Positions 1 to 4,844 of a stretch of 5,475 nucleotides of DNA are shown one piece after another. Origin of the DNA: DASYDU01 sp031403315. Lineage in GTDB: Bacteria > Planctomycetota > Planctomycetia > Pirellulales > Lacipirellulaceae. How positions within the stretch are numbered: position 1 is the first letter of the stretch; each line of letters begins with the position of its first letter. Made by a program: the position numbers and the translations under genes. The notes beneath the pieces are model-generated. The model did not search any database. It saw nothing but the letters and a program-made list of their open reading frames with translations, and was not told the DNA's origin. The DNA is taken from the NCBI GenBank assembly GCA_031403315.1, contig JANNTD010000038.1:1-5475 (forward strand), in the 5' to 3' direction.

Positions 1-118
1 TTACCCGCCCTGCCCAGAACGGCCAATGGGGGTAATCGGCCGCAGCACTCCCACAACAGGCAAATTGAAAGTGCATCGGCTCGACAATCCGCGGCCGTTC
101 CAAATTCCAACGGCACGA

Positions 119-1018
119 TCACTTGGCGAGCAGGTGCCGCAATGCGGGTTCAAGCTCGGGATAGGCGAACTTGAAATTGGCGGCAGTGAGCTCGTGCGGT
201 GCAACCCGGACGCCGCCGAGCAGCATTTCGTCGGCCATTTCGCCGAACGCCAACCTCGCGGCAAACGCGGGCATCGGAAGAATTGTCGGCCGGCCCAGCA
301 CGCGGCCGAGCGTTTTGGTGAACTCGCGGTTCGTGACGGCTCCCGGTGTGACAGCGTTCACCGGACCGACGAGCGATTCGTTTTCGAGTGCGAAGATGAT
401 CGCGTTCACCAGGTCGTCGAGCGCGATCCAACTGAAGTACTGCCGACCGGAACCGATCACTCCGCCGACGCACATTTTGAACGGCGGCAGCATCTTGGCG
501 AGCGCGCCGCCCTTCGGACTGAGTACCGGGCCGATGCGGAGCTTCACGAGCCGGATGTCCGCGTCGTGTGCCGGCTGGGCGGCCGCTTCCCACTCGCGGC
601 AAACCTCGGCGAGGAAGCCGTTGCCCGAGGGCGATAACTCGTCGACTTCTTCGTCGCCGCGATTGCCATAGTAACCCGTGGCCGAGGCGCTAACCATCAC
701 GCTCGGCTTCAGCTCGAGACCGGCGAGCGTTTCGGCCAGCAGCCGGGTGCCTTTCGTGCGGCTTTCGAGGATGCGGCGTTTGAAGTCTTCGCTCCAGCGG
801 CCGCCGGCGATGTTCTCGCCCGCGAGATGAACGACCGCATCGACGCCGTTGAGCTCCGCGGCGTCGATTTCGCCGGCATCCGGATTCCAACGAATCTCGC
901 GCTCGGCGTCCTGCACCTCATGCCGCACCAAACGGCGCACCAAGTGCCCGCGACCTTCCAGCGCGGCCACGAGCGCCGAACCCACCAAACCGGTCGAACC
1001 GGTGACCGCGATGATCAT
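119..1018 (-). CDS. TIGR01777 (YfcH/SDR39U1-type) NAD(P)-binding epimerase-family protein
   Basis: Complete 299-residue protein, the usual length for the TIGR01777 family of extended short-chain dehydrogenase/reductase-like proteins (E. coli YfcH, animal SDR39U1). The N-terminal Rossmann motif TGSTGLVG (residues 6-13) starts right after the initiator, which fixes the start. Further family signatures are HLAGENI (64-70), SASATGYYG (110-118), LRIGPVLS (160-167), the WIALDDLVNAI segment (197-207), NAVTP (221-225) and the C-terminal RVAPHEL (271-277), which belongs to the DUF1731-type tail. It is presumably a cytosolic oxidoreductase or epimerase; the substrate is unknown for the family, so no reaction is assigned. 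The gene lies about 100 bases downstream of the rhomboid gene on the same strand. The bases directly before its ATG are the heptamer repeat array, with no recognisable Shine-Dalgarno sequence. The stop is TGA at 121-119; the 118 bases beyond it show no gene. The family call is very secure, the function is not. Confidence 0.95.
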   Translation of the reverse strand: MIIAVTGSTGLVGSALVAALEGRGHLVRRLVRHEVQDAEREIRWNPDAGEIDAAELNGVDAVVHLAGENIAGGRWSEDFKRRILESRTKGTRLLAETLAGLELKPSVMVSASATGYYGNRGDEEVDELSPSGNGFLAEVCREWEAAAQPAHDADIRLVKLRIGPVLSPKGGALAKMLPPFKMCVGGVIGSGRQYFSWIALDDLVNAIIFALENESLVGPVNAVTPGAVTNREFTKTLGRVLGRPTILPMPAFAARLAFGEMADEMLLGGVRVAPHELTAANFKFAYPELEPALRHLLAK

Positions 1019-1107
1019 AGCTGTTAGCTATTAGCGCTTAGCTGTTAGCCAAAGGAAAGTTGTTGTGTGCCAGCCGTCTGGCTAACAGCTAACGGCTAAC
1101 AGCTAAA
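1018..1107. repeat. Heptamer repeat array arranged as a long inverted repeat
   Basis: The left arm (1018-1050) reads as about five 7-base units of the form TAGCTGT, TAGCTAT, TAGCGCT, TAGCTGT, TAGCC. The right arm (1080-1107) holds four units in the opposite orientation: GGCTAAC, AGCTAAC, GGCTAAC, AGCTAAA. The innermost 13 bases TTAGCTGTTAGCC (1038-1050) are perfectly complementary to 1080-1092, leaving a 29-base loop. An 11-base outer pair (1018-1028 with 1095-1105) also matches perfectly. The array fills nearly the whole gap between the rhomboid stop and the epimerase start and includes one base of the latter's ATG. Transcribed, it could fold into a long hairpin in the leader of the epimerase gene. 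Heptanucleotide repeat families are known in other bacteria such as cyanobacteria; membership in a genome-wide family here is inference. Confidence 0.85.
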
Positions 1108-1117
1108 GGCTTCCTCC

Positions 1118-2005
1118 CTAATGTCGCCGCTTCTGATACTCGCGGCTGGCCTCCTCAAGGATACGTCGCTCCTGACCGGTGAGGCTGTCTTGGCCGTGCT
1201 CGCGGATTTTGCGGAGGATGTTGTCGACCACGTCGTCCGTCGCGTCGTCGGCATCGTCGGCGGGATCGTGTACGCGCAGAGGCGGCCGGCCGCCGAGCTT
1301 CGGCAGCTTCAACCGGCTGGGCAGCCAATTGCTCAGCCGCCAACCGGCTTTGTAATATATGAGCGCGAACAACGCGCCGCCGATGTGGGCCGTGTAGGCA
1401 ACGTTGTCGTCCGGATTGTTTCGGATCGCGAAGAGCAGGTCCTGACCGACGAAAAAAATGGCAAACACCCATGCCGGAATCGGGAATAGGAAGCCGAGGA
1501 ATACCGTTTGATGGGGAAAGTACAGACAGAATAAAACCAACACGGCCGCGATACCGCCCGACGCGCCGAGAAGTGGAATGTGCAGCAAGAGGCGAAGGGC
1601 CACGAACTCACTCACAACCCAGACCGCGCCGGCAAACGCCACAGCCGCGAGGAAGAAAGCCAGATACTCCTTCGAACCGCAGCGTTGTTCGACGACGCGG
1701 CCGAACATCCACAGGCCGAAGCAATTGAATAGGATATGACGAAGATCGTCCGGATCATGCAGAAAGCCATACGTGATCAGCTGAAACGCCATCCACGGCT
1801 GGCGCGGCAGGTCGCCGTAGAGCGAAAACGTGCGCGTGAACCAGCCTTCGCCGGGACCGGCCGAATTTGTGAGCAGTTGCACGACGTAGACGATCGCCAT
1901 CACGATCACGAGATTCGTCGTCCAACTCCGCGCGCCGCCGAGGTGGAAGCCCGACGATTCGTCGTTGCTGCGCTGGCGCTCGTAGTCTCGGTCGTAGATG
2001 CCCAT
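1118..2005 (-). CDS. Rhomboid family intramembrane serine protease
   Basis: Complete 295-residue membrane protein. Rhomboids cleave transmembrane substrates inside the lipid bilayer with a Ser-His dyad. The catalytic serine is in GASGG (147-151, Ser149) and the histidine in AHIGG (206-210, His207). The supporting HxxxN motif of the second membrane segment is His90-Asn94 (RHILFN). About six hydrophobic segments are visible: roughly 31-47, 88-105, 112-133, 146-163, 166-186 and 203-218. After the membrane core comes a soluble tail of about 75 residues with an Asp-rich stretch (247-261) and a helical end (KIREHG...SLTGQERRILEEAS), similar to small tails on other bacterial rhomboids. The N-terminus MGIYDRDYER is of a kind I associate with planctomycete homologues and supports this ATG, although no clear ribosome binding site precedes it. 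It sits between two other minus-strand genes, separated from each by hairpin-forming sequence. Substrate unknown. Confidence 0.95.
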   Translation of the reverse strand: MGIYDRDYERQRSNDESSGFHLGGARSWTTNLVIVMAIVYVVQLLTNSAGPGEGWFTRTFSLYGDLPRQPWMAFQLITYGFLHDPDDLRHILFNCFGLWMFGRVVEQRCGSKEYLAFFLAAVAFAGAVWVVSEFVALRLLLHIPLLGASGGIAAVLVLFCLYFPHQTVFLGFLFPIPAWVFAIFFVGQDLLFAIRNNPDDNVAYTAHIGGALFALIYYKAGWRLSNWLPSRLKLPKLGGRPPLRVHDPADDADDATDDVVDNILRKIREHGQDSLTGQERRILEEASREYQKRRH

Positions 2006-2012
2006 AGTACGG

Positions 2013-2026
2013 CAGGCTTTGGTCTG
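2013..2026. repeat. Short imperfect hairpin, possible degenerate repeat copy
   Basis: CAGGC TTTG GTCTG can form a 5-bp stem with one G-T wobble. Its sequence resembles the reverse complement of the perfect hairpin at 2046-2061, and CAGGCTTT (2013-2020) is exactly complementary to AAAGCCTG (2053-2060). The two elements can therefore pair with each other as an alternative to folding singly. It lies 8 bases upstream of the rhomboid start codon on the minus strand. Function unknown. Confidence 0.45.
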
Positions 2027-2045
2027 ACACGCAAGAGTTCTATCA

Positions 2046-2061
2046 TCAGGCGAAAGCCTGA
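2046..2061. repeat. Perfect 6-bp hairpin with 4-base loop (REP-like)
   Basis: TCAGGC GAAA GCCTGA is a perfect inverted repeat. Read on the plus strand the loop is GAAA; on the minus strand, the direction of the flanking genes, it is TTTC. There is no T-tract after it on the minus strand, so it does not look like a classical intrinsic terminator. Its resemblance to the nearby element at 2013-2026 suggests a small dispersed repeat family, which is inference. Confidence 0.6.
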
Positions 2062-2067
2062 CCTACG

Positions 2068-2086
2068 GACGGCATTGTACGCCGTC
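2068..2086. repeat. Hairpin GACGGC / GCCGTC
   Basis: GACGGC (2068-2073) and GCCGTC (2081-2086) form a perfect 6-bp stem around a 7-base loop. The loop contains, on the minus strand, TACAAT (2079-2074). That resembles a sigma70 -10 box, but no matching -35 box lies about 17 bases upstream, so I do not call a promoter. The element lies in the gap between the coiled-coil gene and the rhomboid gene. Confidence 0.45.
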
Positions 2087-2118
2087 GGCCCACGAAAGAC
2101 ACCGCCAGTTGGATGGGG

Positions 2119-2149
2119 GTTGGCCGCTCGTTATTGACGAACGGCCAAC
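2119..2149 (-). terminator. Stem-loop across the stop codon of the coiled-coil protein gene
   Basis: GTTGGCCG (2119-2126) pairs perfectly with CGGCCAAC (2142-2149). After one C/A mismatch the stem continues with TCGT (2128-2131) and ACGA (2137-2140), leaving a 5-base loop. This makes about 12 pairs and is the strongest hairpin in this gap. The loop and inner stem contain the TAA stop (2133-2131). The sequence following on the minus strand is C-rich rather than T-rich, so a classical intrinsic terminator is unlikely. A Rho-related, mRNA-stabilising or attenuating role is equally possible. A second small stem, CGTCGGC / GCCGACG (2154-2160 with 2168-2174), lies just inside the coding end. Confidence 0.4.
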
Positions 2150-3363
2150 GGACCGTCGGCAGGTGCGGCCGACGAACGTTCGCCGCGGCGCGCCAAATCG
2201 TCGGCCAATCGGCGGTTCTCGGCGATCGCCTGGCCAAGCAGCTTGCGGGCGTTGGCGAGTTGTTGCTGGACGGTCGCCAGGTGTTGCTCGATGATCTGGC
2301 GTTCCTTCGTGACGCCGGCCAGGTCGATCTTCAGCTTGCGCTGCTCTTCGACTCGGAAAGCTTCCAGTTTCTCGGCGCTGGCGAGCGCGGCCTTGAGTCG
2401 TTCGTTGTCCTGCATGACGGCTGCAATGCTTGCCAACAAGACCACCCGCCGCCGATTCAGCTCCGCAAAGTCGATCGCATAATCGCGGACGCGGCGCTGA
2501 TAGAGTTTCTTGGCGGCCTTGTCGATGTTCTCGGGGCCGACCGGATTGCCTTCTTCGTCGAAACCGGCAGTGTGCCATTCATCGTCGTCCGGGCCGACGG
2601 GCGTGCCCTGGCGGATGTACTCCTCGACCGATGCTTCCGGCAACAACTTGCGGAGCTGTTCTTCGTTGAGGCCGGCGAATATTTCCAACTGATCGATGGG
2701 CATCGTTTCGTACAGCGCCCAATTGCCGGGACTCTTGGCCAGCCGTTGCTTTTCGTAGTCGTCGAGCTCGTTGACCGTCACCAGCGTCGCCTGCTGCGCG
2801 GCAGCTTCCTTGACGCGGAATTCGCCGAGATACTGTGGGCCTTGTGTTGGATCGGGGTGCGCCGGCGGCCCATCTTCGAATAGGAACAGGATCTTGTCCG
2901 CCTCGATGCCCGACGGCTGCGGCGACTCGATCGTCACCGTAACCGTGCCAGTCTGCGGATCGAACCCAGCGGGCGCGACTTTCCGCCACACCCGGCCGCG
3001 GAGCCGCGTCGCCAGATGCAGCCGATGGTCGAGATCGTTGAGGCTGGGAATCGATTCCGCTTCTTCGGGAATATGCACTTCCAATCCCAAGAGTTGATTG
3101 ATGACTTGAGAGTTCTTCGTGCCGCGGTCGAGGGCCTCGGTGTTGGCTTTGACCTGCGCGAGCTGGGTATCCAAAGCATTGACCTGCTTCCGCAAGACGG
3201 CGTTGATCCGCAACGTTTCCGAGGCCAGCACGAAGAAGCCGACCGCCGACAGGAAGATCAGCACCACCAGCGTGACGTGCGCCCAATGCCAATAGCGCGC
3301 ACCGAAATAGGCGGCGACGATCGACGCGACAAAGAGCAACAGGATGACGATCCAGATGATCAA
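2131..3363 (-). CDS. Uncharacterised membrane-anchored coiled-coil protein
   Basis: Family not recognised. From TTG at 3363 the product is 410 residues; the frame is open upstream to another TTG at 3492 (453 residues). No ATG or GTG lies near the N-terminus. I prefer 3363 because it falls right before the first membrane segment and because a good promoter lies inside the longer version. Numbered from the preferred start, two hydrophobic segments lie at about 1-24 and 29-50. A short helical, probably coiled-coil stretch follows (about 51-82), then a mixed domain of beta-like sequence (about 115-200: RLRGRVWRKVAP, TGTVTVTIES, ADKILFLFEDG). An acidic linker (258-277) and a long Glu/Lys/Gln/Leu-rich coiled coil (about 300-395) follow, ending in a disordered tail. 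The bulk of the protein should lie on one side of the membrane. The only contextual clue is a rhomboid protease gene directly downstream, which suggests but does not show a membrane-related role. Confidence 0.85.
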   Translation of the reverse strand: MIIWIVILLLFVASIVAAYFGARYWHWAHVTLVVLIFLSAVGFFVLASETLRINAVLRKQVNALDTQLAQVKANTEALDRGTKNSQVINQLLGLEVHIPEEAESIPSLNDLDHRLHLATRLRGRVWRKVAPAGFDPQTGTVTVTIESPQPSGIEADKILFLFEDGPPAHPDPTQGPQYLGEFRVKEAAAQQATLVTVNELDDYEKQRLAKSPGNWALYETMPIDQLEIFAGLNEEQLRKLLPEASVEEYIRQGTPVGPDDDEWHTAGFDEEGNPVGPENIDKAAKKLYQRRVRDYAIDFAELNRRRVVLLASIAAVMQDNERLKAALASAEKLEAFRVEEQRKLKIDLAGVTKERQIIEQHLATVQQQLANARKLLGQAIAENRRLADDLARRGERSSAAPADGPLAVRQ

Positions 3364-3459
3364 ACGACGGACTCGCTCGCGAAAGGCGCGGCCGGGGCGA
3401 GCGTGGCAGATGGCGCCACTTCGGCCGACCGGAAATACTGGGCTGGATGTACTATTTCG

Positions 3460-3488
3460 ATGATAAATGGGGCTCCGGGGTGGGTCAA
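3460..3488 (-). promoter_or_regulatory. Sigma70-like promoter for the coiled-coil protein gene
   Basis: On the minus strand, TTGACC (3488-3483) and TATCAT (3465-3460) are separated by exactly 17 bases. Each matches its consensus box at five of six positions. Transcription would begin near 3453, giving a leader of about 90 bases to the TTG at 3363. It would also exclude the upstream TTG at 3492 from the message, which bears on the choice of start codon. No ribosome binding site is obvious before 3363. Confidence 0.5.
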
Positions 3489-3542
3489 GCAATTTGGCTG
3501 CCCACGGCGGGCCATAACTCGTTGTTTTTCAAGGGTTTGCCG

Positions 3543-3583
3543 CTGCGGGTGCGGAGCGGCGGCACAACTGTTGCGACCCGCAG
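3543..3583. repeat. 8-bp stem with 25-base loop
   Basis: CTGCGGGT (3543-3550) is perfectly complementary to ACCCGCAG (3576-3583). It lies about 55 bases upstream of the -35 box of the minus-strand promoter, so it is outside that transcript. Possible roles are a protein-binding site or a terminator for a transcript coming from the right. No T-tract is seen. Confidence 0.35.
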
Positions 3584-3630
3584 GAGTACGCGGACGGGAA
3601 GACCTCACGCCAGGGCGCCACGGTGCAAAG

Positions 3631-3753
3631 TTCGACAAACGACCGATTACAAAGGCGACAGGACGGCTCGATGGCGACAAGTTTGGCATGTCGAAAAACC
3701 TCGTGTTTTTGCGAAGGCGACAAGTTTCATCCGAAGGCGACAAGTTTTTCGAC
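3631..3753. repeat. Helically spaced GGCGACAAGTTT direct repeats flanked by an inverted repeat
   Basis: The 12-mer GGCGACAAGTTT occurs three times exactly, at 3673-3684, 3716-3727 and 3736-3747. The last two extend to the 16-mer CGAAGGCGACAAGTTT and are 20 bases apart. A shortened copy GGCGACA starts at 3654, and a weaker one, TTCGACAAAC, at 3631. The steps between copies are 23, 19, 43 and 20 bases, so they fall near multiples of two DNA helical turns. GTCGAAAAAC (3690-3699) is complementary to GTTTTTCGAC (3744-3753). The pattern suggests binding sites for a protein or a small repeat element; neither is proven. Confidence 0.6.
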
Positions 3754-3911
3754 CCCCCTTTCGGCAACTGCCTCGCTGGCTGCTTGGTTCACAAACGAGC
3801 GCGCACGGCGAACGCAGCCGTCAGATGCTTCGCGGCGGCGCACGTCGAGCGCACGGCACGTTGCAGTGCCGGCGAACGGTGTCAAATTGTCAAACAAACC
3901 TTGCGACCGGC

Positions 3912-3931
3912 TTGCCCGCCACGGCGGGCAA
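3912..3931. repeat. GC-rich palindrome (hairpin), REP-like
   Basis: TTGCCCGCC (3912-3920) and GGCGGGCAA (3923-3931) are perfect inverted copies two bases apart, so eight pairs with a 4-base loop can form. The sequence CCCACGGCGGGC at 3501-3512 resembles a shortened copy of the same element. A role as a bidirectional terminator or dispersed palindromic repeat is inference. Confidence 0.45.
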
Positions 3932-4103
3932 ACCGCGGAACGGCCTCGCATGTACGGACCGGTTTGTCGACCGCCGAACAGGCGGCGATCTTCGCGGTTC
4001 AGTCTATCAAATAGTGAACTGATGTACAAGACCTATTTTTGGCCAGGCGCGTTTTTGGCTGGTGGCGATCGCAAATTGCCGAAATCTTTTGGCCAATTGA
4101 TCC

Positions 4104-4131
4104 TTGACGGGCCAGGAGTCAAATGTACATT
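4104..4131 (+). promoter_or_regulatory. Candidate promoter and operator of the RM genes
   Basis: TTGACG (4104-4109) and TACATT (4126-4131) are 16 bases apart, matching the sigma70 boxes at five and four of six positions. The -10 box lies inside a perfect 10-base palindrome AATGTACATT (4122-4131), and TTGAC (4104-4108) pairs with GTCAA (4118-4122). Transcription would begin near 4138, leaving a leader of about 90 bases. The palindromes over the promoter are where a repressor or a controller protein could bind. No controller gene is seen in the window. A second TGTACA hexamer lies at 4023-4028. Confidence 0.4.
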
Positions 4132-4197
4132 GCTGCTAGCACGCTGATGGAGACGCATTGGCTGGCGAGCAGCGACCTGCTATTCTTCCGCCCCCCA

Positions 4198-4211
4198 GGT
4201 GATGGATCACC
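4198..4211 (+). promoter_or_regulatory. Perfect palindrome GGTGAT-GG-ATCACC before the nuclease gene
   Basis: A 6-bp perfect inverted repeat with a 2-base centre ends four bases before the Shine-Dalgarno sequence GAGGG (4216-4220) and 15 bases before the ATG. Its position suits an operator or a methyltransferase or nuclease self-binding site. The short centre makes an RNA hairpin less stable than DNA binding would require. No experimental counterpart is known to me. Confidence 0.35.
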
Positions 4212-4226
4212 AAGTGAGGGCCAAGG

Positions 4227-4844
4227 ATGGCAACGCACACGCTCGAATTGAAGTACGGTTTGACAGCCGTTGAATTGCTCGACGCGGTCAACGCGAGGTT
4301 TCGACTCAAGGTTGCGCTTGAAGGAGCCGTTGCAGAGTTTCAGATGGCCAAGCATCTCGAATCCCTCGTCGGCTCGATCGCCGACAGATATGAGATGCAC
4401 GACTTGGACGGGAAACCAGATTTTTCAATTTGGCTGCCGCGCCGCGACAAACCCCTCCTCGCGGAATGCAAGAATATTCGGGAGAGTAGCAAGACCGGTG
4501 GTGAGGCGTATCGAGAGGGCGGACAAATCGTCGCGTACAAAGTCGAGACTCAAAAGACGCGAGCTGCGACGGGAGATTCCACCAGCCGGTTTTATGGATT
4601 CGACCAGTATCACATCTTGGGAGTTTGTCTTGGAAAGAAGACCGCCGATTGGACAGACTTCATGTTCGCACGGACTGTCGATCTCGCTCGACACACGAAG
4701 CACCAGCACAAGCTCGCTGTTTTTCAACGAGTTCCGTTGCCAGGTGCCGAGAATCTACAACCGTGGTATGCTGACCTCGGCGAATTGCTGAAACACATCG
4801 ACGATCCCCCATGCAGTTTGAACCGCTCTACCAAACCGAGTTAG
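4227..4844 (+). CDS. PD-(D/E)XK family protein, probable restriction endonuclease of an RM pair
   Basis: Complete 205-residue protein. The likely active site is a PD-(D/E)XK motif: Pro64-Asp65 in GKPDFSIWL, then Glu80-Cys81-Lys82 in LLAECKN, with 14 residues between Asp65 and Glu80. The preceding helix LEGAVAEFQMAKHLESL (31-47, with Glu32 and Glu37) resembles the acidic helix before the core in many such nucleases. After the motif, VETQKTR (106-112) and the YHILGVCLGKK...WTDFMFA stretch (128-148) fit the later core strands. It should cut DNA at sites protected by the methyltransferase that overlaps its 3' end. The start is secure: a stop codon (4215-4217) closes the frame 9 bases upstream, and GAGGG (4216-4220) lies 6 bases before the ATG. 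I cannot place it in a named restriction enzyme family, and it does not look like R.PvuII from memory. A nickase, a Mrr-like modification-dependent enzyme or a repair nuclease are alternatives. Confidence 0.82.
   Translation: MATHTLELKYGLTAVELLDAVNARFRLKVALEGAVAEFQMAKHLESLVGSIADRYEMHDLDGKPDFSIWLPRRDKPLLAECKNIRESSKTGGEAYREGGQIVAYKVETQKTRAATGDSTSRFYGFDQYHILGVCLGKKTADWTDFMFARTVDLARHTKHQHKLAVFQRVPLPGAENLQPWYADLGELLKHIDDPPCSLNRSTKPS

Larger units (their letters stand above)
3493..4103. other. Long non-coding intergenic stretch between divergent gene blocks
   Basis: No coding sequence can be supported here. Frames that stay open on either strand give Arg/Thr/Ser/Pro-rich translations without domains, hydrophobic segments or ribosome binding sites. 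The stretch contains a stem-loop at 3543-3583, repeated GGCGACAAGTTT elements (3631-3753), a 6-bp inverted repeat CGGCAC / GTGCCG (3854-3859 with 3866-3871), a GC-rich palindrome (3912-3931) and CCGCC / GGCGG (3971-3975 with 3981-3985). It also has TTTTTGGC direct repeats (4036-4047, 4052-4063; shorter at 4087-4094). No tRNA or known small RNA was recognised. It may be a regulatory region, decayed mobile DNA or a junction where the RM pair inserted; no direct target duplication was found by eye. Confidence 0.6.

Noticed and set aside
26..637. 203-codon open frame on the plus strand
   Set aside because: Lies opposite the secure epimerase-family gene; its translation is Arg/Glu/His-rich without any domain, as expected of an antisense frame in GC-rich DNA.
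1778..1783. CAGCTG site as evidence for a PvuII-like specificity
   Set aside because: This is the only copy found by eye in the window; one copy in about 5.5 kb is near chance and says nothing about the enzyme's target.
2113..2883. 256-codon open frame on the plus strand
   Set aside because: Antisense to the coiled-coil protein gene; no ribosome binding site and no recognisable domain.
3631..3753. CRISPR array
   Set aside because: The direct repeats are only 12-16 bases, the spacing is irregular with no spacer-sized unique units, and no cas genes are present.
3360..3767. 135-codon open frame on the minus strand in the gap
   Set aside because: Overlaps the promoter and N-terminus of the coiled-coil gene in another frame and owes its beginning to the direct repeats; no domain.
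3016..4014. 332-codon open frame on the plus strand
   Set aside because: Starts antisense to the coiled-coil protein and runs into the repeat-rich gap; composition is random-like with many Arg and Ala and no domain.
3447..4022. 191-codon open frame on the plus strand in the gap
   Set aside because: Very Arg/Thr-rich, translates through the GGCGACAAGTTT repeats and the palindromes, no start signals; judged non-coding.
4132..4226. A small controller (C protein) gene before the nuclease
   Set aside because: No open frame with a helix-turn-helix fits between the candidate promoter and the nuclease start; stop codons occur close upstream of the ATG.
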